A DNA stretch of 64,000 nucleotides, taken from positions 62,001 to 126,000 of the forward strand of contig NZ_JARWQD010000116.1 in NCBI RefSeq assembly GCF_029869545.1, in the 5' to 3' direction. The DNA is from Nocardia wallacei. GTDB lineage: Bacteria > Actinomycetota > Actinomycetes > Mycobacteriales > Mycobacteriaceae. The notes beneath the pieces are model-generated. The model ran no database searches and was not told where the DNA came from. It was given only the letters and a program-made list of their open reading frames with translations. The translations under genes were made by a program, and so were the position numbers. Shown piece by piece: positions 19,190-26,729 of the stretch (position 1 is the first letter of the stretch; every line of letters begins with the position of its first letter).

Positions 19190-20577
19190 CAAGAGACAAA
19201 TGTGCCCATCGTGGAGCCTTCGGCCGACAGTCGTTCGATAACCTCGCCGGCAACCAGCTCACCGGACCGGACGGCACCGTCCATGTAACCCATCCACGCT
19301 GTGGCGTACTCAGCTCCCGCCCAGTGCACCCGACCGACTGGAGCGCGCAACGCAGACCCGTACGAGGTCCAGGTATTCGGTGGGAAGAAGGCGCCGTAGC
19401 AACCACGCGTCCATTCTTCGCCGGACCAATTCTGTTCTATGTAGTCGCGAGGATGCGCCGCCGCACGACCGAAGTACCTAGTCAACGCTGTTAATACAGT
19501 GTCGCGTCGCATAGCAGCCGACAGGCGAGCCATTCGGCGAGCATCGCCACCCTCGAGAAATGCGAGCAGCACACCGGGATCACCGTCCGGCGGCGAATTG
19601 TCGAAGACAACCTTGACAGGCCCGGTCGTGCCGGCCGCTCGGCCGGACAACCCGGCTGCTCGCCAGAAGGGCGTGTTATAGATGGCGAAGCACTTGATAA
19701 CCTCGCCGTTCGGGGTCCGCTGAGTCAGCTGATCGCGATCGGCAGGCAGGCTCGGCGAATACACCAACCGCCCGGCCAACGCGGGATTCATGGCGACGAT
19801 CACCTGCCGGGCTCGTACCTGCACCGCGTCGGACTCCACCGTGACCGCTGTCTCGGTCTGTTCGATCCGTCGCACCGGCGTTCCCAGTACTACGCGCTCT
19901 CCCAGATCGGCGGCCATTGCCAAGCTGATTCGGTGAGAACCGCCGACGACCCTCCGCTCCTGAGCGCCGCCATCCGTCCCGAGCAGGCGATACATTCCGC
20001 CGGCCGCGCGCACGTAAGCCAGCAGGTGTAGCAGTGACACCTCCCCCGGATCCGCCGCCCACACCGCCTGGCACAGCATCGCAACGACTTCGCGCCCAGC
20101 ACCGCTGCGGACAGTGCGCCGCATCCAGGAGTCGACGGTCATCGAATCCCATCGGTTCGCCTTCCTCGCCGACCACGGCGACTCCGCAGAAACGGATCGT
20201 GACATCACATCGAGAACCGCCAAAGCCAGTGCGCCCTCTGCCAGCCCGGGTGACGGAGCCAATGGCATCCGGCGAAATCGGCGAACACACCCGCGGTGCT
20301 CGAACAGGTGCTGGCCGCGGCTGCACACGGGAAACGTCTCCAACCCGAGCTCTCTGATCAGCCCGAGGATCCGATCCTGACCCGGCCCGACGAACTGTCC
20401 CCCTATGTCCACAATCTTGCCATCGCCGATCGATCGGTTCAGCGTTCGCCCCCCGACTCGATCCCTGGCCTCGAGGACGATGACGTCCCGGCCGTCCCGG
20501 CTCAGCCGACGCGCGGACGCAAGGCCAGCGAGACCGGCTCCCACCACGACCACATCAGCCATTCGAGCGTTCTTCAT
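19189..20577 (-). CDS. Flavin-containing monoamine oxidase family protein
   Basis: 462 residues from ATG 20577 with AAGGGG seven bases upstream. N-terminal FAD-binding GxGxxG (VVVVGAGLAGLASARRL), the E of VLEARDRVGGRT, the VDIGGQFVGPGQ loop, and the C-terminal FAD motif (VGRVHWAGAEYATAWMGYMDGAVRSG) are all present. This is the layout of amine oxidases such as putrescine or tyramine oxidase. The usual flavin-linking Cys is absent in the C-terminal motif (AGAEYA), so FAD is probably non-covalent. The element O3 lies about 107 nt upstream, and the 3' end touches an IS701 scar, so the last residues may be altered. Confidence 0.85.
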   Translation of the reverse strand: MKNARMADVVVVGAGLAGLASARRLSRDGRDVIVLEARDRVGGRTLNRSIGDGKIVDIGGQFVGPGQDRILGLIRELGLETFPVCSRGQHLFEHRGCVRRFRRMPLAPSPGLAEGALALAVLDVMSRSVSAESPWSARKANRWDSMTVDSWMRRTVRSGAGREVVAMLCQAVWAADPGEVSLLHLLAYVRAAGGMYRLLGTDGGAQERRVVGGSHRISLAMAADLGERVVLGTPVRRIEQTETAVTVESDAVQVRARQVIVAMNPALAGRLVYSPSLPADRDQLTQRTPNGEVIKCFAIYNTPFWRAAGLSGRAAGTTGPVKVVFDNSPPDGDPGVLLAFLEGGDARRMARLSAAMRRDTVLTALTRYFGRAAAHPRDYIEQNWSGEEWTRGCYGAFFPPNTWTSYGSALRAPVGRVHWAGAEYATAWMGYMDGAVRSGELVAGEVIERLSAEGSTMGTFVS

Positions 20578-20683
20578 CGAGTAACCCCTTGTTCTACGTG
20601 GACGCTCCGTAGGGCTGCGTCGTCGAGCGCGTAGGTGACGTGAAACGTCGACCGATCCGAGCTGTCCGAATCCAGCATCAATA

Positions 20684-20700
20684 CGAAACTATCGGTTTCG
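20684..20700 (-). promoter_or_regulatory. Operator-like element O3
   Basis: CGAAACTATCGGTTTCG on the plus strand. Read on the minus strand with its flank it aligns with O1 and O2 (GGAAC, then AGTATCGAAAC, then TAGTTTCGTAT). It lies in the upstream region of the amine oxidase gene. Confidence 0.55.
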
Positions 20701-20755
20701 ATACTAATCGTTCCATATACGCCCGGCCAGTGTCGAGTCCCACGCCGGCTCGGCG

Positions 20756-21352
20756 TCAGGGCAACTTGTTCACCAGCGCTATCGAGGCCGCCTCGGCGGC
20801 CATCCGCCCGAGATCGGGAACCATTGCAGGCTCACCGTCCAGAATCAGCAGCCACGCAAAGATCGGACCAAGCAGCAGCGCCTGCACCATCCCCGGGTCC
20901 GGTCGTCTACTCAGGTCACCCGCTGCGACCGCGCGATCGAGCACCTCGGTCACCACGAACCGCTCGCTGGCAAGAAACGTATCGGCGAACCGGTCACCGA
21001 GAGACGGATCGGCATAAATGTCGGCCAGCAAACCGTTGAGCACATCCGGTGGCAAGCCGTCGAATCGGGTTCCGAACGCCTCACACACCGCCGCCAGATC
21101 CCCGGCGAGCGAGCCCGTGTCCGGCACCAGCGGTGTGCGAGTGGCGCGCACCAATACCGAGTAGATGAGCTCCTGCTTCGTCGCATACCGTCGGTAGATC
21201 GCAGCCTTGCCGACCCTGGCCCTGGCCGCTACCGCATCGACGGTAAATCCCGCGTAGCCGCGCTCCGCCACTAGCTCCCGCGCCGCACTCGCGATGGCGT
21301 GATCAACCTGACTATCCCTGGGGCGACCGACTGCTTGTTTTGGTTTCGACAT
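20756..21352 (-). CDS. TetR-family regulator (type B, copy 1)
   Basis: 198 residues from ATG 21352. The N-terminal HTH is canonical: GRPRDSQVDHAIASAAREL, GYAGFTVDAVAARARVGKA, AIYRRYATKQELI. The C-terminal ligand domain resembles TetR_C proteins (LLGPIFAWLLILDGEP). It is a clear paralogue of the regulator at 34339 (MSKPKQA-GRPRDS start in both). No Shine-Dalgarno sequence precedes the ATG; a TATAGT hexamer ends six bases upstream, implying a leaderless transcript. Element O2 overlaps the promoter, so autoregulation is likely. Confidence 0.88.
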   Translation of the reverse strand: MSKPKQAVGRPRDSQVDHAIASAARELVAERGYAGFTVDAVAARARVGKAAIYRRYATKQELIYSVLVRATRTPLVPDTGSLAGDLAAVCEAFGTRFDGLPPDVLNGLLADIYADPSLGDRFADTFLASERFVVTEVLDRAVAAGDLSRRPDPGMVQALLLGPIFAWLLILDGEPAMVPDLGRMAAEAASIALVNKLP

Positions 21353-21358
21353 GCCCGT

Positions 21359-21396
21359 ACTATACGAAACCGCCAGTAGCGGAACTGGTAGTTTCA
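21359..21396 (-). promoter_or_regulatory. Leaderless promoter and operator O2 of tetR (type B, copy 1)
   Basis: On the minus strand TATAGT (21364-21359) is separated by six bases from the ATG. Immediately upstream is the operator-like core CGGAACTGGTAGTTTCA (plus-strand 21380-21396) with another GAAAC half-site at 21366. The whole block aligns with the region before the paralogue at 34339 and with O1. Confidence 0.6.
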
Positions 21397-21519
21397 TAAC
21401 GGTGGGCGCGGTCAAATGGCCGGACTCAACGCCCAATCCCCGCACCACACGGCGGTGAGCGCGGAATGTGACTGTGCCGCTCGAAATCAACGGGTCGGGC
21501 CAAGACAGGAGACCAATAC

Positions 21520-21954
21520 ATGAGATGGCGACAGATGGTAGGTACCGGACTTGCCGGCGCAGTGTTCGCTGCGCTGATCGGGATCTCGGCGCCGTCGGCA
21601 GCGCCCGAAAAGTTAGCCCGGGGAGTCAATTGCGAGGGCTTCACCTGCACCAATGAGACCGATGACCCCTACCGTGTCGATGCATTCGTGCACTGCACGG
21701 AGGGCACCTCGACGACGGGTCGGGCATGGATACCTCCACATGGTTCGGCGGTTATCCGTTTCGGGTGCCCCACCATCGCAAAGCCGGGGATACCCGCCCC
21801 GCCAACACTGGGAAGGCAGCCGGACGGCACCTACCGCCATACGCAGCCGCAGATTCCGAATACGGAACATGTCCTGACCCGGCCGGTAGGGGTCTTCTAC
21901 TGGAATGCGGAGGTGGATCGCACCCCTCCGCCGACCGGATCCTCGGGATTCTGA
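21520..21954 (+). CDS. Small secreted protein of unknown family
   Basis: 144 residues, ATG preceded by AGGAG with 8-nt spacing. A signal peptide (GTGLAGAVFAALIGISAPSAA) is followed by a mature part with four Cys (NCEGFTC, FVHC, RFGC) that could form two disulfides. The C-terminus is Pro/Thr-rich. No family recognised. It is divergent from tetR type B copy 1 and shares that intergenic region. Confidence 0.7.
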   Translation: MRWRQMVGTGLAGAVFAALIGISAPSAAPEKLARGVNCEGFTCTNETDDPYRVDAFVHCTEGTSTTGRAWIPPHGSAVIRFGCPTIAKPGIPAPPTLGRQPDGTYRHTQPQIPNTEHVLTRPVGVFYWNAEVDRTPPPTGSSGF

Positions 21955-22036
21955 CCCGCGTCGGCAGGTCGTCTTCGATCTGCGCTTCGAATTTCGTTGC
22001 GCCACAGAGCTTTTGTTAGCAGAACGAGGAGTTTGC

Positions 22037-22147
22037 GTGCCGGAGCATACGTTGGAGAGGGCCGTTGCAGCGTTGCAGGCTGTTGCACCCGGACGGTGCC
22101 GCGCCGGTACCGCCGTACCGATCAGACCGGGCAGGCAAGCACAATGA
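22037..22147 (+). CDS. Possible 36-residue ORF coupled to epimerase gene
   Basis: Starts at GTG 22037 with GAGGAG seven bases upstream. It encodes VPEHTLERAVAALQAVAPG followed by an Arg/Gly-rich tail, and its TGA overlaps the ATG of the next gene (ATGA). The site and overlap suggest translation; it may be a remnant of a longer gene or a coupling leader. Confidence 0.35.
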   Translation: MPEHTLERAVAALQAVAPGRCRAGTAVPIRPGRQAQ

Positions 22148-23061
22148 GAATTCTGCTCGCCGGAGCAACGGGAGCGATAGGGCAACCGCTACTGCGCGCG
22201 TTGACCTCGTCCGGCCACGAGGTCGTCGCCCTTATCCGCAACCGAAGTAGGGATCACCTGGTGCACAGCGCGGGCGGGACGGCCGTCGTCGCCGACGTCA
22301 TGCGACGCGAACAGCTGTTGCACGCCGTCGACGGGCTGCGTGTTGATGCCGTCGTGCACCAGGCGACAGCGTTACGAGGCGCTCCACCGCGACTGCGCGA
22401 TGACGACCCCACAAACGCGTTGCGCCACACCGGCACGGCCAATCTGCTCGAGGTCGCGCACGCCGTCGGCGCGCGCCGATTCGTCACCCAGTCGATGATC
22501 CTCGGGTACGGCTACACCGACCATGGGGACCGCGTTCTCACCGAAGACGACACCTTCGGGAAACCGTGCGGTAGTTACGCCGACTCGGTCATCGAAGGCC
22601 TTCGAGCTGCTGAGCAGCAGGTGTGCGATGCCGATTGGATCGAAGGCATCGCGCTGCGATACGGATTGTTCTACGGCCCGGGCGCTTTCAGCGACATGTT
22701 CGCCGACATGATGCGCCGACGGCGACCGTGCGTACCTTCCGATGGTGGGGGTATCAACTGCTGGATTCATGTGGCCGACGCCGCGGCCGCAACCGTAGCG
22801 GCACTCACGCACGGGTCGGCGGGTCAGGTCTACAACATCGTCGATGACGAACCGATCACCTGGAAGCGGTTCGCCTCCGCCGTGTCCGCCTCTCATCACA
22901 CACCGCGAGCCCGGGCGATGCCGCGCTGGCTGCTCGGGCTCGCCGCACCGTACCTGGCTTGCCTCATGACCGACACAAGTATGCGTGTCGCCAACCACAA
23001 AGCGCACCGTGATCTGGCGTGGAAGCCGGTTTACGGATCCGTCGAGAAGGGATTGAAATGA
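22144..23061 (+). CDS. NAD-dependent epimerase/dehydratase family protein (copy 1)
   Basis: 305 residues, extended SDR fold. N-terminal NAD-binding motif ILLAGATGAIGQPLLRAL, a VVHQATALRG strand, RFVTQSMILGYGY (active-site region where SDRs have Ser/Tyr) and ALRYGLFYGPG. The C-terminus WIHVADAAAATVAAL...YNIVDDEPITW is typical. The Tyr-xxx-Lys pair is not intact in the usual place, as in many atypical SDRs. First main gene of a three-gene cluster with ATGA overlaps; the third gene is a paralogue. Substrate unknown. Confidence 0.8.
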   Translation: MRILLAGATGAIGQPLLRALTSSGHEVVALIRNRSRDHLVHSAGGTAVVADVMRREQLLHAVDGLRVDAVVHQATALRGAPPRLRDDDPTNALRHTGTANLLEVAHAVGARRFVTQSMILGYGYTDHGDRVLTEDDTFGKPCGSYADSVIEGLRAAEQQVCDADWIEGIALRYGLFYGPGAFSDMFADMMRRRRPCVPSDGGGINCWIHVADAAAATVAALTHGSAGQVYNIVDDEPITWKRFASAVSASHHTPRARAMPRWLLGLAAPYLACLMTDTSMRVANHKAHRDLAWKPVYGSVEKGLK

Positions 23062-23450
23062 AAACCGTCAGAATTGCCGTGGTTCTCGCGGCACTATCGA
23101 TGCTGGGATTCGGGTGGTGGGCCCGCCTGGACCCCGCTGGTTTCGCCGAGTGGGCGAACTGGCCCAATCACGTGCACTTCCTCCATGACGCGGGTGTCTT
23201 CCAGATCGGCATCGGCTTCATGATGCTGGCCGCACTCTGGTGGCGCGACGTAATCGCGGTTGTCCTCACCGGTTTCGTCATCACCAACTCCTTCCACGCC
23301 TTTAACCACGCCGTCGACCTAGACCTGGGCGGAAAGGGATCCGACCCGTGGGCACTGCTGGCGTTATCCGCGGTTGCGCTGGCGGGGTTGGTAGTCAGGC
23401 TTCGCGCGTTACGGCGCCGCAATATCGAGAACAAGGTGGTTCCGGTATGA
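23058..23450 (+). CDS. Small four-helix membrane protein between two epimerases
   Basis: 130 residues from ATG 23058, overlapping the upstream stop by 4 nt. Hydrophobic segments: IAVVLAALSMLGFGWW, VFQIGIGFMMLAALWW, VIAVVLTGFVITNSFHAF, and ALLALSAVALAGLVVRLRAL with a basic tail. His residues (HVHFLHD, HAFNH) are concentrated near the membrane faces. Function unknown; the position suggests it works with the two SDR proteins. Confidence 0.75.
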   Translation: MKTVRIAVVLAALSMLGFGWWARLDPAGFAEWANWPNHVHFLHDAGVFQIGIGFMMLAALWWRDVIAVVLTGFVITNSFHAFNHAVDLDLGGKGSDPWALLALSAVALAGLVVRLRALRRRNIENKVVPV

Positions 23451-24379
23451 GGGTATTGCTAGCCGGGGCCACCGGCACCATCGGTAAGGCCCTAGTTTCA
23501 CATTTGATCTCAGCGGGCCATGAAGTGATTGGGCTGACCCGATCCGAACCCGGCCTGCAGCGGTTGCACGCCGCTGGCGCCGAGCCGGTGCGCGCGAGCC
23601 TGATGGACGCCGACGAGCTGCTGACCGCTCTGGACGGGTACACAGCCGACGCAGCGATTCACCAGGCGACCTCCATCACCGGCACTCCTCTGTTCCATCG
23701 CGCGTTATATGCCACCGACGCATTGCGGGACAAGGGAACAACCAACCTGATCCAGGCGGCTCAGCTCGTCGGCGCCCGGCGGTTCGTGACACAGTCCTTC
23801 TTCCTCGGGTATGGATACCGCGACCACGGTACCGAGCTCATCACCGAGGACCGGCCGTTCGCCCAGCTCACCGGGCATGGCCCGACCGACAGGCATATGC
23901 GTGCTCTGCGCTCCAACGAAGACCAGGTTCTCGGCACGCCGGGTATCGACGGGATCGCGCTACGCTACGGAATGTTCTACGGCCCAGAGCCTTTGACCCG
24001 TCAGCTTGCAGATCAGACCAAGAGCCGGCGCCTGCCGGTACCTCGTCCGTCCGGTGTCACCTCGCTCATTCACATTCACGACGCCGCTGCCGCGGCTGTC
24101 GCGGCCCTCGAACGCGGGCGGCCCGGTCAGGCTTACAACATTGTCGATGATCACCCCGTCGCGTTCAGCGAATACATCGAAGCACTGGCCGAGGCCTCCG
24201 GGGCACCATCACCCCGATCCGTCCCAGCCTGGCTGCTCGCCGCCTTCCCGTACATGCATGGGCTGATGGTCACGACCCGCATTCGCCTGTCCAATGCCAG
24301 GGCAAAACACGAGCTGGGCTGGAAACCTGTCTATCCGTCCATCCACGAAGGGCTCACGACCCTGTGGGACACAGACTGA
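23447..24379 (+). CDS. NAD-dependent epimerase/dehydratase family protein (copy 2)
   Basis: 310 residues from ATG 23447, 4-nt overlap with the membrane gene. Same architecture as 22144: LLAGATGTIGKALVSHLI, AAIHQATSITG, RFVTQSFFLGYGYRDHG, ALRYGMFYGPEP, LIHIHDAAAAAVAAL, YNIVDDHPVAFSEY, ELGWKPVYPSIHEGL. The two proteins are similar along their whole length, so one probably arose by duplication around the membrane gene. Last gene of the operon; a strong hairpin follows. Confidence 0.82.
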   Translation: MRVLLAGATGTIGKALVSHLISAGHEVIGLTRSEPGLQRLHAAGAEPVRASLMDADELLTALDGYTADAAIHQATSITGTPLFHRALYATDALRDKGTTNLIQAAQLVGARRFVTQSFFLGYGYRDHGTELITEDRPFAQLTGHGPTDRHMRALRSNEDQVLGTPGIDGIALRYGMFYGPEPLTRQLADQTKSRRLPVPRPSGVTSLIHIHDAAAAAVAALERGRPGQAYNIVDDHPVAFSEYIEALAEASGAPSPRSVPAWLLAAFPYMHGLMVTTRIRLSNARAKHELGWKPVYPSIHEGLTTLWDTD

Positions 24380-24437
24380 TCAGGACGCTTCTATTCGGAT
24401 CGCGGAAAACCGTAAGGGACTCGAGTAGCGACCAGAA

Positions 24438-24475
24438 GCGGGACCACCGGGTGCTACCGCACTCGGCGGTCCCGC
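24438..24475 (+). terminator. Stem-loop ending the epimerase operon
   Basis: GCGGGACCACCG pairs with CGGCGGTCCCGC (11 of 12 positions) across a 14-nt loop, about 60 nt after the last stop. No T-run. Confidence 0.55.
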
Positions 24476-24960
24476 GCACTGGCGGTTGACAAGCTGCACC
24501 ACTTCGGCTGACCAAACTCATATCGAGCGCCTCCCCGACGCATACGGGTGGTGGGCGTCGGCACTCTTGGCCGGTCGCCGTCGCGGGTCGGTGGCATCGG
24601 ACATTCGTTTGCTTCGAACCCACGTCACTGTGTTCGGGCTACCACAGGTGCGCCGTTGCATTCGATGCCCGGATCGGAATCGACGGAAACCGCGCTCAGC
24701 TGTGCATCGAATACAGCCCGCACCATGATTCAACAGGGCCGCTCAGCAGCACGTCAGAACACGTCCGGGGGTACCGCCCCGCGGACTCCTCGGCAATGCA
24801 CTGAAGCTCTAGCTAGCCGTAGTGCCCTGAACAGGCCAGCGCCTCGACGAGGCCCCGCGATCAGGCACCGAGGCGGGCCAACCCGCCTTCGACCTCTGTG
24901 CGAGCCCGATGGCAAGCGGATTTTCAATCGATCGAACACAACATATGCGATACATTCAGT
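24476..24960. other. Intergenic region without a recognised gene
   Basis: About 485 bases. Short open frames on both strands have no ribosome binding site and unbalanced composition. I see no RNA gene. Confidence 0.5.
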
Positions 24961-24981
24961 ATCGGAACTTTTGGTTTCGAT
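24961..24981 (+). promoter_or_regulatory. Operator-like element O4
   Basis: The core CGGAACTTTTGGTTTCG (24963-24979) with AGTAT to the left and ATATTG to the right fits the O1-O3 alignment. It is 32 nt upstream of the DUF2867-like ATG. Confidence 0.55.
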
Positions 24982-25010
24982 ATTGCGCGCGCATCAGATC
25001 GGAGAACTTC

Positions 25011-26375
25011 ATGCCTGCGAGACTGTCGAACACGGCGTACACCGACGTCCCGTGGCGGGCCCACGAGGTCTCGGGCGACTTCCAGATCGAGGACGTCTGG
25101 GCTGTGCATACGCCGGGCGGTGGACCGGACGACTTCCCCACTATGCTCGAGGCGGTCGAGCGGTACGAGACCTCCCGGCCCAACCCCGCCCTGCTGGGGT
25201 TCCTGCTCGCGGTGCGGTGGAAGCTGGGAGCGCTGTTCGGATGGGACGCTCGCGAGACGGGCCTCGGTGAGCGAGTATTCGCGTTGCGCGAGGGTCTGCC
25301 CGAGGACCTAAGGACTGTCCCGCGCGGCTCCGACCGGGGCTTGGCGCCCTTCACGCCGGTTTATCAACTCCCCGACGAGGCTGTTCTGGAGCTCGCGAAC
25401 AAGACCGTACACACCGCGATGCATCTGGGGTGGGCGCAGGACGACAACGGTGGCCACGAGCTGCGTATGACGGTCCTCGTGAAACCCAACGGCCTGATGG
25501 GGCGGCTGTATCTGGCCGCGATCGCACCGATTCGACACCTCGTTGTCCTCCCAATCTTCCTGCGCCGATGGGAACACGCATGGCGGGACGCGACCGCCGA
25601 GGTAATCGGCGCCGGGACGATCCGCGGTCTGGTCGGTGTAGACGAGATCCCCAGCGCCACACGCACTCTCAGTTCACTACCAGTCACTGATTACGCGGAT
25701 CAGTTCACGCGTTCCACGGATATCCAAGCGTCGCCGGAAGATTGGGCACCTTCGATCCGAAAACGCGGGTCAGGGCCGCACAACGCTCGCAGGCAGCAGA
25801 GTACGCAGAGTCGCATGGATCGTGTCGAGATTGACTGCGGCGGGGTCCACCCGCCACTGAGCGTGCACACCCATAACCACCCCGACCAGCAAGACGGCGG
25901 CCGTCTCCGGTGTGCTGCCCGGCGGAAGTGCTGCGGAGCTGAGACTGGCCTGCACCCCGCGTCGAAGGGCCTCGTGCAGCCGCGCGTAATGCTCACGAAT
26001 CGGCGAATCAGCCTCGACAGCCTCAGCCAGGAGAGTGGTAAACATGCGCGTCGCAGGCATCCGGACATATTCGGCGACCTGGTCCAGTGGATCACCCGAA
26101 CGAACCGTGAAACTGGCCAACACCGTCTCGAGCTGGTCGTCGAGCACCGCCTCGAGCAATCCCAGCTTGTTTCCGAAATGCCACGGAATGGAACCACGGC
26201 TGATACCGGCACGCTCAGCGATATCGATGAAACTCGTTTGCCGGTACCCCTTCTCGGCGAAGAGTTCGGCCGCGGCTGCGATCAGCAACCGACGACTCTC
26301 CTGAGTCCGCTCGTTACGCAGCGATGCCATAGATCCATCCAACCACGGTGTCCGGAACCATCGTTTCGATGTTAG
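25011..26375 (+). CDS. DUF2867-like protein with run-on C-terminus
   Basis: ATG 25011 follows GGAGAA. The first about 205 residues match the DUF2867 pattern: LSNTAYTDVPWRAHEV, DVWAVHTPGGGPDDFPTML, AVRWKLGALFGWD, PFTPVYQLPDEAVLELANKT, VHTAMHLGWAQDDNGG, VLVKPNGLMGRLYLAAI, PIRHLVVLPIFLRRWEHAWR. Family proteins normally end here. This frame instead continues about 250 residues, mostly as the antisense of the tetR gene at 25770-26330. The tail is Arg/His/Gln-rich and looks like non-coding translation. The stop codon was probably lost or a frameshift occurred near 25.7 kb. Confidence 0.7.
   Translation: MPARLSNTAYTDVPWRAHEVSGDFQIEDVWAVHTPGGGPDDFPTMLEAVERYETSRPNPALLGFLLAVRWKLGALFGWDARETGLGERVFALREGLPEDLRTVPRGSDRGLAPFTPVYQLPDEAVLELANKTVHTAMHLGWAQDDNGGHELRMTVLVKPNGLMGRLYLAAIAPIRHLVVLPIFLRRWEHAWRDATAEVIGAGTIRGLVGVDEIPSATRTLSSLPVTDYADQFTRSTDIQASPEDWAPSIRKRGSGPHNARRQQSTQSRMDRVEIDCGGVHPPLSVHTHNHPDQQDGGRLRCAARRKCCGAETGLHPASKGLVQPRVMLTNRRISLDSLSQESGKHARRRHPDIFGDLVQWITRTNRETGQHRLELVVEHRLEQSQLVSEMPRNGTTADTGTLSDIDETRLPVPLLGEEFGRGCDQQPTTLLSPLVTQRCHRSIQPRCPEPSFRC
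25770..26330 (-). CDS. TetR-family regulator (type A, copy 1)
   Basis: 186 residues from ATG 26330 (MASLRNERTQ). The HTH is intact: LLIAAAAELFAEKGYRQTSF, IDIAERAGISRGSIPWHFGN, KLGLLEAVLDDQL. The C-terminal domain includes VRMPATRMFTTLLAEAVEADSP and EHYARLHEALRRGVQ. It is closely similar to the TetR half of the membrane fusion at 33207-34253. Element O5 lies 23-38 nt upstream of the start, suggesting autoregulation. Confidence 0.88.
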   Translation of the reverse strand: MASLRNERTQESRRLLIAAAAELFAEKGYRQTSFIDIAERAGISRGSIPWHFGNKLGLLEAVLDDQLETVLASFTVRSGDPLDQVAEYVRMPATRMFTTLLAEAVEADSPIREHYARLHEALRRGVQASLSSAALPPGSTPETAAVLLVGVVMGVHAQWRVDPAAVNLDTIHATLRTLLPASVVRP

Positions 26376-26380
26376 CTGTT
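26353..26380 (-). promoter_or_regulatory. Operator-like element O5
   Basis: Plus-strand CGGAACCATCGTTTCG followed by ATGTTAGCTGTTCC. The inverse aligns with O2/O3 (GGAAC-N9-CGAAAC-N4-GTTCC), one base shorter in the inner spacer. It sits just upstream of tetR type A copy 1. Confidence 0.5.
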
Positions 26381-26525
26381 CCATCCTCTGACCCCCGGCA
26401 TAGCCTGCGTTGCGGAGCTCGCCATCGCCCGGCCTCGACTCTGCGCCGCGAGGCGGATACCACCGACCTCACGGCCACGACCGCAACTCTCGATGCGTTC
26501 GGCTTGCCACCGAAACCTCTTCATC

Positions 26526-26543
26526 CTATGCTACACAACATAG
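26526..26543. promoter_or_regulatory. Palindromic operator CTATGC-N6-ACATAG, site 4
   Basis: CTATGCTACACAACATAG keeps 5 of 6 arm pairs of the 11.3/13.7-kb palindromes. It lies between tetR type A copy 1 and the TrbL-like gene. Confidence 0.5.
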
Positions 26544-26729
26544 CCACTGTCATTCCACATACCGCATGCGCGGAGACACCGACCGCTAGTCGAATGCCGC
26601 GCCGCAACGTGTGGTTGCGATCGCCCCCGAGGCTGCAGTGAGACCGTGGAACGGCTGATCAGGGCCGCGGAGAGGAGCTGTTGTCGATCGGCTCAACGCC
26701 AAGACCCCTGGCGGATATTCGGAGGTGCG

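Noticed and set aside
24548..25270. A 240-codon plus-strand frame overlapping the DUF2867-like gene
   Set aside because: It is the +1 shadow of the DUF2867 gene in its second half and has no start site.
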